Assembly (NCBI RefSeq): GCF_029167105.1
Contig: NZ_JARFML010000020.1
Location: 1 to 64,000, forward strand
DNA: 64,000 nucleotides
DNA from: Bradyrhizobium yuanmingense
Lineage (GTDB): Bacteria; Pseudomonadota; Alphaproteobacteria; Rhizobiales; Xanthobacteraceae
Direction: 5' to 3'
Below, piece by piece: positions 40,591-47,714 of this stretch. Both the position numbers and the translations under genes were made by a program. Numbering within the stretch: position 1 is the first letter of the stretch; each line of letters begins with the position of its first letter. The notes beneath the pieces were generated by a model. That model saw nothing but the letters and a program-made list of their open reading frames with translations, was not told the DNA's origin and did no database searches.

Positions 40591-41406
40591 TCAGGCCGCG
40601 GCAACCGTGCCGAGGGCAGGAACTGCCGTGCCGACCGATGCATCCCGGGGCGCAACATCCATGACTTCATTCGCCTCGAGATCGTACAGCTCGCGCGCGA
40701 TATGGTCGGTCAAGGCCGCCGGCGCGCCGTCGAACACGACCCGCCCCGCGGCCATCCCGATCAGGCGGTCGCAATAGCTGCGGGCGAGATCGAGCGAATG
40801 CAGGTTGCAGAGCACCGTGATACCGAAATGCTTGTTGATGCGCAGAAGCGCATCCATCACGATCTTGGTGTTGCGGGGATCGAGCGAGGCGATCGGCTCG
40901 TCGGCAAGGATGATGTCGGGCTGCTGAACCAGCGCCCGCGCGATCGCCACGCGTTGCTGCTGACCGCCCGAGAGGTGGTCGGCGCGCTGGGCCGCGATGG
41001 CAGCCATGTCGAACTGCTCAAGCGCCGACATCGCGACGGCCTTGTCTTCTTCGGGCCAAAGCTGCAGCAGCGACCGCCATGTCGGCACCGTCGACAGCCG
41101 CCCCATCAGCACATTGGTGAGGACGTCGAGCCGGCCGACGAGGTTGAACTGCTGAAAAATCATCGCCGACCGCGCACGCCACTGCCGCAGCTCCTTGCCG
41201 CGCAGCGCGGTGACGTCGACGCCTTCGAACAGGATCCGGCCTTCGGAGGGTTCGGCGAGGCGGTTGATCATCCGCAGCAATGTCGACTTGCCGGCGCCGG
41301 ATCGCCCGATCACCCCGACGAAGCCGCCGGGGGAAACTTGAAACGAAGCATCGTCCACCGCGGCTTTCGCGCCGAAGCGACACGTCAGGCCTTCAACCAC
41401 CAGCAT
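40591..41406 (-). CDS. phnC: Phosphonate ABC transporter ATP-binding protein PhnC
   Basis: A 271-residue ABC ATPase of phosphonate import: GRSGAGKST (Walker A), MIFQQFNLVGRLDVLTNVLM (Q-loop and PhnC-typical text), LSGGQQQRVAIARAL (signature), IILADEPIASLD (Walker B). ATG 41406 begins MLVVEGLTCRFG; a longer frame upstream would read through the Pho-box region. First gene of phnC-D-E1-E2. Confidence 0.95.
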   Translation of the reverse strand: MLVVEGLTCRFGAKAAVDDASFQVSPGGFVGVIGRSGAGKSTLLRMINRLAEPSEGRILFEGVDVTALRGKELRQWRARSAMIFQQFNLVGRLDVLTNVLMGRLSTVPTWRSLLQLWPEEDKAVAMSALEQFDMAAIAAQRADHLSGGQQQRVAIARALVQQPDIILADEPIASLDPRNTKIVMDALLRINKHFGITVLCNLHSLDLARSYCDRLIGMAAGRVVFDGAPAALTDHIARELYDLEANEVMDVAPRDASVGTAVPALGTVAAA

Positions 41407-41450
41407 ACAGGGGCTCCAGAGTAGCTGGAGCCAACCGCTAACGCCCGTGG

Positions 41451-41479
41451 TTAACACTTGTGTGACAACGCTGTTGCAG
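41451..41479 (-). promoter_or_regulatory. Pho-box-like repeats upstream of phnC
   Basis: On the minus strand CTGCAAC (41479-41473), TTGTCAC (41468-41462) and GTGTTAA (41457-41451) are spaced 11 bp. The central heptamer fits PhoB sites well, the outer ones only about 4 of 7. It lies 45-73 bases upstream of the phnC start. Confidence 0.4.
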
Positions 41480-41505
41480 TGCGTCCATCCTACGCAGATC
41501 ATCCC

Positions 41506-41534
41506 CTGTCATCTCATTGTCATGACATCGTCAT
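41506..41534 (+). promoter_or_regulatory. Pho box with three heptamers upstream of the plus-strand operon
   Basis: CTGTCAT (41506-41512), TTGTCAT (41517-41523) and TCGTCAT (41528-41534), each 11 bp apart with 4-base spacers, an excellent match to PhoB direct repeats. The last ends 49 bases before the acetyltransferase start at 41583. PhoB-dependent induction under phosphate limitation is the expected consequence. Confidence 0.7.
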
Positions 41535-41582
41535 CCGGCCGCTCGATGAGAAAACCCTCCGCTCTCGCACTTCGGATGCAAC

Positions 41583-42254
41583 ATGGCCGCCAAAGCTCTT
41601 TCGGTTCAGCCGACCGTCGATCCCTCGGCCAAGCTGCATGAGACCAGGCTCGGCGCCTACACCGAGGTCGGCGCGCGCACGATCCTGCATGAAGTGGCGA
41701 TGGGCGATTATTCCTATGTCGTGAACGATGCGCAGATCACCTACGCCACCATCGGAAAGTTCTGCTCGATCGCGGCAATGACCCGCATCAATCCCGGCAA
41801 CCATCCGATGCATCGCGCTACCCAGGCGCATTTCACCTACCGCTCCAGCGCCTATTTCGACGGCGAGAGCGACGATGCCGAGTTCTTCGACTGGCGCCGC
41901 CAGCATCACGTTCATATCGGCCATGACGTCTGGATCGGCCATGGCGCGATCGTGCTGCCGGGCCGCAACATCGGCACCGGCGCAGTGATCGCCGCTGGCG
42001 CGATCGTCACCAAGGACGTGCCGGCCTACTGCATCGTCGCCGGCAATCCGGCCCGCATCGTACGGCGGCGGTTCTCGGAGGAGATCGCCGGCCGGCTTGC
42101 AAAGCTTGCCTGGTGGGACTGGGATCACGACAAATTGCGCGAGGCGCTGCCCAATTTCCGCAAGCTCGGGATTGAAGATTTCCTCTCGACATACGAAGCA
42201 CGGGCGAGCTCACTCGCCAATCCTCCTGCCAGTAAACGAAGCGCGGTCGCGTGA
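41583..42254 (+). CDS. Hexapeptide-repeat acetyltransferase of phosphonate loci
   Basis: A 223-residue left-handed beta-helix acyltransferase with hexapeptide rungs (IGHDVWIGHGAIVLPGRNIG, TGAVIAAGAIVTKDVPAYC). The form found in phosphonate operons (TIGR03308-type) has YATIGKFCSIAAMTRINPGN and VAGNPARIVRRRF. Its reaction is not established; a role in acetylating an aminophosphonate, as E. coli PhnO does with a different fold, is possible. Its stop overlaps the start of the second phnM (42251-42254), so the two are coupled. Confidence 0.88.
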   Translation: MAAKALSVQPTVDPSAKLHETRLGAYTEVGARTILHEVAMGDYSYVVNDAQITYATIGKFCSIAAMTRINPGNHPMHRATQAHFTYRSSAYFDGESDDAEFFDWRRQHHVHIGHDVWIGHGAIVLPGRNIGTGAVIAAGAIVTKDVPAYCIVAGNPARIVRRRFSEEIAGRLAKLAWWDWDHDKLREALPNFRKLGIEDFLSTYEARASSLANPPASKRSAVA

Positions 42255-43444
42255 CAGACATATTCATCGAAGGCGGCCGGGCCCTGATCGGCGCCGAGCT
42301 CGTCGAAACCTCTCTTCTCGTCTCCGGAACGGACATTGCAGAGGTCGATGCCTCTCGCGGCCGGGCGCGGCTGGCGCTGGATGCCCGTGACCTCCTGGTG
42401 CTGCCCGGCATCGTCGATCTGCATGGCGATGCCTTCGAGCGGCAGATGATGCCGCGCGCCGGCGTCGACTTTCCGATCGACGTTGCGCTCGCCGACAGCG
42501 ACCGCCAGGCGATCAGCAACGGCATCACCACCGTGTTTCACGCCACGACCTGCTCGTGGGAGCCGGGCCTGCGCAGCGCCGACAATGCGCGCGGCCTGAT
42601 GGAGGCGATCGAGCGGCAGCGTCCGCAATTCGCCGCCGACATCCGCTTCCACCTGCGGCACGAGACCTTCAATCTCGATGCCGAAGCGGAGATCGCACAG
42701 TGGCTCAGCGAGGGCCGCGTCGACCTGTTCGCCTTCAACGATCATATGGACGGCGTCGTTGCCGACATCTCCAACCCACGCAAGCGCAACCGCATGGTGG
42801 AGCGCACCGGTCTGTCGAGTGAAGAATTCGACCGGCTGGTCGAGCGCGTGGTCTCGCGCGCCGACGAGGTGCCCGCCTCGGTATCACGCCTGGCCGCCGC
42901 GGCCCGCAGCGCCGAGGTGCGGATGCTCTCGCACGACGATTCGAGCCCGGCGATGCGCCGGGAATTTCGCGAGCTCGGCGCCTTGATCGCGGAATTTCCG
43001 ATCAACGAGGAGACGGCGCAGGCTGCGGCCAGCCACGGCGATGCCATCGTCTACGGCGCGCCGAACGTCGTGCGCGGCGGTAGCCACACCGGCTGGACCA
43101 GGGCCGCCGACATGATCGCAAAGGGGCTCTGCTCGGTGCTGGCGTCTGACTATTACTATCCCGCGCAGCTGCTCGCCGCGTTCCGTCTGGCCGCCGATGG
43201 CGTGGTGCCGCTGGCTCAGGCGTGGGATCTAATCTCCGCCGGCCCGGCGCGCGCGACCGGCCTCACCGATCGCGGCCTGCTCGCGAAGGGACGCCGCGCC
43301 GACATTCTCCTCGTCGACGACAGCGTGCAGCTGCGGCCGCGGCTGATCGCGGTGATCTCAGGCGGCAGGCTCGTGCATCTCACCGACGCGACGCGGCTGC
43401 TCACCGCAATGGCGGCGCCGCGCGAGACTGTCGTCGCGGCGTAA
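42251..43444 (+). CDS. phnM: Second PhnM-type diphosphatase
   Basis: A 397-residue amidohydrolase of the PhnM family. DLHGDAFERQMMPRAGVDFP takes the place of the HTDHLE-type motif of copy 1, with HDDSSP and GAPNVVRGGSHTGWTRAADM as further blocks, so it is a distinct subgroup. GITTVFHATTCSWEPG and LTDRGLLAKGRRADILLVDD fit as well. It overlaps the acetyltransferase (4 bases) and precedes DUF1045 by 18 bases. It may act on the same triphosphate under other conditions or on a related substrate. Confidence 0.9.
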   Translation: MTDIFIEGGRALIGAELVETSLLVSGTDIAEVDASRGRARLALDARDLLVLPGIVDLHGDAFERQMMPRAGVDFPIDVALADSDRQAISNGITTVFHATTCSWEPGLRSADNARGLMEAIERQRPQFAADIRFHLRHETFNLDAEAEIAQWLSEGRVDLFAFNDHMDGVVADISNPRKRNRMVERTGLSSEEFDRLVERVVSRADEVPASVSRLAAAARSAEVRMLSHDDSSPAMRREFRELGALIAEFPINEETAQAAASHGDAIVYGAPNVVRGGSHTGWTRAADMIAKGLCSVLASDYYYPAQLLAAFRLAADGVVPLAQAWDLISAGPARATGLTDRGLLAKGRRADILLVDDSVQLRPRLIAVISGGRLVHLTDATRLLTAMAAPRETVVAA

Positions 43445-43462
43445 ATTGGTAATGCTGAGGCA

Positions 43463-44161
43463 ATGACAGGCTTCCCCCGCTACGCGATCTATTATGCCGC
43501 AGGCCGCGACAGCGCCCTCTCCCGCTTCGGCGCCGAGCTGCTCGGCTATGACGCCTACAGCGGGGGCGAGGTTTCGTTTCCAGAGCAGGCGCTGCATGTC
43601 GCGCCCGACTGGCGTGAGCTCAGCGCCGATCCCCGCAAATACGGCTTTCACGCCACGCTGAAGGCGCCGATGGCGCTGGCGCCTGGCAAGACCGAAGCCG
43701 AGCTGATGGCCGCCTGCGCGGCCTTCGCGGGCAAGACACGGCCGATCCCGGCGATCCGACCGATGGTCGATACCATCAGCGGCTTCATTGCCGTCATTCC
43801 GGCCGAGCCGGTCGAGGCTCTCCAACAGCTTGCCGCTGATTGCGTTCGCGAATTCGACCCGTTTCGCGCCCCGCTGACGGCGGAAGATCGCGCCCGTCGC
43901 AAGCCGGAGAAGCTCAGCGAGCAGCAGCGCGACTATCTCGACCGCTGGGGCTATCCCTACGTGATGGAGGAATTCCGTTTCCACATGACCTTGACGGGTC
44001 GGCTGGATGCGGAGCGGCGCGGGCCGATCCTTCAGATGCTGCGGGCAAGGTTTGCGGCGCTAGGCATCGAGACGCTCGCGATCGATCGCATCGCGCTGTT
44101 CAGGCAGGATGATGCCAAGGCGCGGTTTCGCATCATCGGCGAGTGGGCTTTGGTGCGGTAG
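43463..44161 (+). CDS. DUF1045 phosphonate-metabolism protein, 2H-phosphoesterase-like
   Basis: A 232-residue protein of the DUF1045/TIGR03223 family found in phosphonate gene clusters. Two HxT motifs, His63-x-Thr65 (GFHATLKAP) and His174-x-Thr176 (RFHMTLTGR), are the hallmark of 2H phosphoesterases, which open cyclic phosphates. C-P lyase makes ribosyl 1,2-cyclic phosphate, normally opened by PhnP; I see no phnP in the window, so this protein is a likely substitute (inference). It is the last gene of the plus-strand trio. Confidence 0.87.
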   Translation: MTGFPRYAIYYAAGRDSALSRFGAELLGYDAYSGGEVSFPEQALHVAPDWRELSADPRKYGFHATLKAPMALAPGKTEAELMAACAAFAGKTRPIPAIRPMVDTISGFIAVIPAEPVEALQQLAADCVREFDPFRAPLTAEDRARRKPEKLSEQQRDYLDRWGYPYVMEEFRFHMTLTGRLDAERRGPILQMLRARFAALGIETLAIDRIALFRQDDAKARFRIIGEWALVR

Positions 44162-44163
44162 AC

Positions 44164-44877
44164 TCAGCGCGAGGCCGCAAGATTGAAAGCGAGCGCCACC
44201 GCGCCAACCAGAACGAGGCTGATCGCCCAGACTGCATCCAGATTGAACCAGCTTCGCGAGACGAACCTCAATCCCAGATGGCGGTAGACCAGCCACGCCA
44301 GACATCCGCCGGTGCCGATCATGGCGGCAACGTGCACCAGGGACACCAGCACCGCCATCCCGAGATTTGCCGCCATCAGCGTGCTTGCCGCCTGATGGCC
44401 GGCATCGAGCTCGAAGGCCTGGCAGAGCCCTAGATAGATCGGCACGAGCATCAAGGCAGCGCCGTGAGCGATGGCGACGGCAAATGACCAGAGCGCCAAT
44501 TGCGTCGGCGGAATTCGTGCCAGCGCGCGCGGATGACTCCGGCCGATCAGCCGGTAGACGCCAAAGCCGATGACGAGAAGACTCGCGACGATCTGGATTG
44601 GACGCTGCCATTCGGCCAGTACGAGCAGGAAGGCGAACGGCAGCAGCACGAGAAGTGTTGCCAGGAGGTGCCCGGCCGCCAGAGCCCACAATGCGCGGAA
44701 GAGCGCGAGGGGGCTCTTGTCCATGAGCCCGGCCGAAACGGCGAGCGGCCATCCCATTCCCGGATTGATCCCGTGGTAGAGACCGCTCGCAACAAGCGCG
44801 AGCCACAGCCAGCCAAGGGCCGGGGTCGCCTGCGTCCCATCTAGACCGACGGGTAGCAAAATGAGTCCGTCGAACAA
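44164..44877 (-). CDS. Multi-pass membrane protein adjacent to selenium-binding protein
   Basis: A 237-residue membrane protein with about seven hydrophobic helices. The motif GLYHGINPGMGWPLAVSAGL near the N-terminus, and SFAVAIAHGAALMLVPIYLG with a further HGA, resemble metal-transporter-like (NicO/RcnA-like) helices with histidine. I cannot assign it firmly. Its start overlaps the end of the upstream selenium-binding protein gene by 37 bases, so the two are cotranscribed and probably functionally linked. Confidence 0.75.
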   Translation of the reverse strand: MFDGLILLPVGLDGTQATPALGWLWLALVASGLYHGINPGMGWPLAVSAGLMDKSPLALFRALWALAAGHLLATLLVLLPFAFLLVLAEWQRPIQIVASLLVIGFGVYRLIGRSHPRALARIPPTQLALWSFAVAIAHGAALMLVPIYLGLCQAFELDAGHQAASTLMAANLGMAVLVSLVHVAAMIGTGGCLAWLVYRHLGLRFVSRSWFNLDAVWAISLVLVGAVALAFNLAASR

Positions 44878-46241
44878 TCGCCGCCCTCGAGTCTGATCTG
44901 GTGCGCACGATATCCGTCGGGGAAGCTCACGAAATAGTCCTTGTCGAGCTCGAGGCCGCCGTCACGACCGACATTGGCCATGACTTCCACGCCCGGAACC
45001 CCGTCGGGGTAGAACTGGTCGTCCCAGGTGGAATAGAGCGAATTGGTCCAGTACACGCGCCGGCCGTCGCGGCTGATCTCGACCATCTGCGGGCCCGCCG
45101 CAAAGGCCTTTCCGTTCGGATGGGGCGTGCGCCGCGCGATGCCGCCGATGTGGACTGAGCCCGCAAGCTTCGGCTTTCTGGGATCGCTGACGTCGTACTG
45201 GCGCATCTCACCCGTCCCCCAGCACGAGACATAGAGAAACCGATCGTCCATCGACAGGTCGATATCCGTCACCAGCGGCGGCACGGCGCCAAACCCCTGC
45301 AGCAGCGGCGGCAGCTTCTCCTTGGGCGCGGCTTCGGGAGGAATCGTCGCCGTCTTCTCGGCATGGAATTTTCCGCCCTCGCGCCACCAGGTCCAGATCG
45401 ACGCTTCGAGGTTGGTGGTGTCGACCACGACACCGACGAAACCATACTCGCGAACCGGATCGTGCGCGGGGCGCACCTCGAGCGCCATCTGATGATTGGC
45501 GCCGAGGTCGATGGTCTGGACGTTGCGACGGGCGCGAAGGTCCCAGAAGTGGAGACGATGGCCATATTTATTCGCAAGCAGATCTTCCGGGACGATCCCG
45601 TTCTCGAACTGCGGCGGCAACGCCCATTCGCTCGTCACCATGTAATCGCGCGGCAGATTCCACCAGAAATCATAATGCAGCGTCTGCGGGCCACGGTCGA
45701 TCTCCCATCGTCCAAGAACTTCGAACGTCTCGCAATCCATGATGAAGACGCCCGGAGGTCCATTGGTGCCGTCCTTGCCGCCGCCGCCCAGCGTGCTCAC
45801 GTAAATGCCGTCCGGCCCGCAATGGATCGTGTGCGGCCGCGAGTAGCCGGTCTTCTTGAAGACCTCCTCTGGCTCGATGATCTTGTGGATCTTGGCCTTC
45901 GTCGGATCGGGCTTGGTATCGATGACATAGATCCGCGACGAGCGCAGCCCCGGGATGATGAGATAGCGCCGCTCGATGAAGGCGTGTCCGGCGAGCGGCG
46001 ACAGGGCGGAGGAGCAAGCATTCCAGCCGAAATGATGAAACTCATCACCCTTGTTGGGCATCGTTACGGTGTGGACGATCTGGCTGTAGGTCGGCGATCC
46101 CGGCTTGACGTCGATGACCGCGAGAGCGTCCGGCTTTGAGAAATCCGGACTGAGCAGCAAGGTGTAAGCAAAGTTCTCCGCAGGCGCTTCCATCGCAAGT
46201 TTGGGCGATGCGTGAAAGGTGGGATCCGGCCTCATCGTCAT
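44841..46241 (-). CDS. Selenium-binding protein 56 family, methanethiol oxidase-like
   Basis: A 466-residue beta-propeller protein of the SBP56/SELENBP1 family. FHHFGWNACSSAL contains the conserved cysteine; RSSRIYVIDTKPDPTKAKIH, YSRPHTIHCGPDGIYVSTLG and WWNLPRDYMVTSEWALPP are typical. Bacterial MtoX and human SELENBP1 oxidise methanethiol to formaldehyde, H2S and H2O2. The ATG at 46241 gives the usual length; a longer frame upstream reads repeat-like sequence. No signal peptide is visible here, unlike some exported MtoX proteins. Confidence 0.92.
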   Translation of the reverse strand: MTMRPDPTFHASPKLAMEAPAENFAYTLLLSPDFSKPDALAVIDVKPGSPTYSQIVHTVTMPNKGDEFHHFGWNACSSALSPLAGHAFIERRYLIIPGLRSSRIYVIDTKPDPTKAKIHKIIEPEEVFKKTGYSRPHTIHCGPDGIYVSTLGGGGKDGTNGPPGVFIMDCETFEVLGRWEIDRGPQTLHYDFWWNLPRDYMVTSEWALPPQFENGIVPEDLLANKYGHRLHFWDLRARRNVQTIDLGANHQMALEVRPAHDPVREYGFVGVVVDTTNLEASIWTWWREGGKFHAEKTATIPPEAAPKEKLPPLLQGFGAVPPLVTDIDLSMDDRFLYVSCWGTGEMRQYDVSDPRKPKLAGSVHIGGIARRTPHPNGKAFAAGPQMVEISRDGRRVYWTNSLYSTWDDQFYPDGVPGVEVMANVGRDGGLELDKDYFVSFPDGYRAHQIRLEGGDCSTDSFCYPSV

Positions 46242-46469
46242 GGCACTGCCTCCCTGTTCTGTCGGTTTTGCACCAACCTGGCTCGGGATCGTGGCAAAAG
46301 AAGAGCTGTTGCGCGATGTCCTGTTAAGCGACGCCTTGGGATTCTCCGCAGGGCCGGTTGGCGAGCGTACAATATGCCATCGCCGGACTTTGGGAAACCG
46401 GCGGAATCGCGTGAATTCGACGCCATCTGCCGGCGAAGTGAGGTTAGAGGGCGGCCTCTCTCTCTCGAT
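46242..46469. other. Upstream region of the selenium-binding-protein gene
   Basis: Together with the next repeat this leaves about 400 bases without a gene. The promoter of the minus-strand SBP56 gene is expected here; I see no clear promoter boxes, riboswitch or small gene. Confidence 0.35.
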
Positions 46470-46631
46470 GTCGTCCCCGCCTAGTGCGCAATTGCGCACG
46501 GGGGCGGGGACCCATAACCCCAGGGAGTGGTTGTGAAGCGAGCTGCCAGCTCGGAGTCTTCGTCAAACTTCTCCCTGTGGTTATGGGTCCCGGATCTACG
46601 CGCGCTTGGGGCGCGCTTGTCCGGGACGACA
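46470..46631. repeat. Dispersed inverted repeat (gtcgtccccgcc type)
   Basis: GTCGTCCC at the left and GGGACGAC at the right are the ends; inside, GGGACCCATAACCCCAGGGAG and CTCCCTGTGGTTATGGGTCCC pair over a long arm (each written here in parts: GGGACCCATAACC / GGTTATGGGTCCC). Another dyad is TGCGCAATTGCGCA. Confidence 0.7.
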
Positions 46632-46648
46632 CTGAATGTTTGGCTCCA

Positions 46649-47587
46649 CTATTTCCCCCACCTAAGCGCCAACGCGTCGCGCTCCTTGGCGAGCTCCAAT
46701 AGCCCCGCGCGCGTCGCCGGATGCAGCGGCTGCAGCGGATGGCGCACCGCCTCCGACTTGATCACGCCGCCGGCCTGCATCATGACCTTGCAGGCGATCA
46801 GGCCGCATTGGCGGTTCTCGTAATTGATCAGCGGCAGCCAGCGCTCATAGGCGGCCTTCGCCTTTTCGCGATCGCCGGCGAAATAGGGATCGATGATCTG
46901 GCGGATGCCGTCGGGATAGCCGCCGCCGGTCATGGCGCCGGTGGCGCCGGCGTCGAGATCGGCGAGCAGCGTGATCGCCTCCTCGCCGTCCCAGGGGCCC
47001 TCGATGTCCTTGCCGCCCGCCTCGATCAGGCTGCGGAGTTTCGAGGCCGCGCCCGGTACCTCGATCTTGAAATAGCGGATGTTGGAAAACTCGCGCGACA
47101 ACCGCGCCAATAATTCGACCGACAGCGGCGTGCCGGCGACCGGCGCGTCCTGGATCATGATCGGGATGTTGATCGCGCCGGAGAGCACCTTGAAGAATTC
47201 GACGATGCCTTTCTCGGGGACGCGGAAGGTCGCGCCGTGATAGGGCGGCATCACCATCACCATGGCGGCGCCGGCCGCCTCGGCCTGCTTGCTGCGCGCC
47301 GCGCACACGGCCGAGCTGAAATGCGTGGTGGTGACGATCACGGGAACCCGGCCAGCCACATGGTCCAGCACCGCATGCATCACCGTCTCGCGCTCGGCAT
47401 CGGTGAGCACGAATTGCTCGGAAAAATTGGCGAGAATGCAAATGCCGTGCGAGCCGGCATCGATCATGAAATCGATGCAGCGGCGCTGACCCTCGAGGTC
47501 GAGCTCGCCGCGCTCGTCGAAGATGGTGGGCGCGACCGGGAACACGCCGCGATAGGGGCGTTGGGCCTTGTGTGGGGTGACCGGCAT
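46649..47587 (-). CDS. Dihydrodipicolinate synthase (DapA) family aldolase/dehydratase
   Basis: A 312-residue class I aldolase-fold enzyme. GVFPVAPTIFDERGELDLEG starts the barrel, GSHGICILANFSEQFVLTDA is the pyruvate-binding region, and YFKIEVPG provides the Schiff-base lysine. The segment that in DapA is YN.P reads IQDAP, so this is not lysine-biosynthetic DapA but one of the sugar-acid or keto-acid members. The ATG 47587 has GGATGGAG upstream. Substrate unknown. Confidence 0.87.
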   Translation of the reverse strand: MPVTPHKAQRPYRGVFPVAPTIFDERGELDLEGQRRCIDFMIDAGSHGICILANFSEQFVLTDAERETVMHAVLDHVAGRVPVIVTTTHFSSAVCAARSKQAEAAGAAMVMVMPPYHGATFRVPEKGIVEFFKVLSGAINIPIMIQDAPVAGTPLSVELLARLSREFSNIRYFKIEVPGAASKLRSLIEAGGKDIEGPWDGEEAITLLADLDAGATGAMTGGGYPDGIRQIIDPYFAGDREKAKAAYERWLPLINYENRQCGLIACKVMMQAGGVIKSEAVRHPLQPLHPATRAGLLELAKERDALALRWGK

Positions 47588-47714
47588 CGAACTCTCCATC
47601 CCTGATGTGTCTTGGGTCTGTCGCCGCGCCCGCGCGAGCGAGGCGGCACAGATGTACCCGCAGTGCCGAGCTGCGGCAATGCCCGCGCGACGTCCGATGG
47701 AAAGAGGTCGAAAA

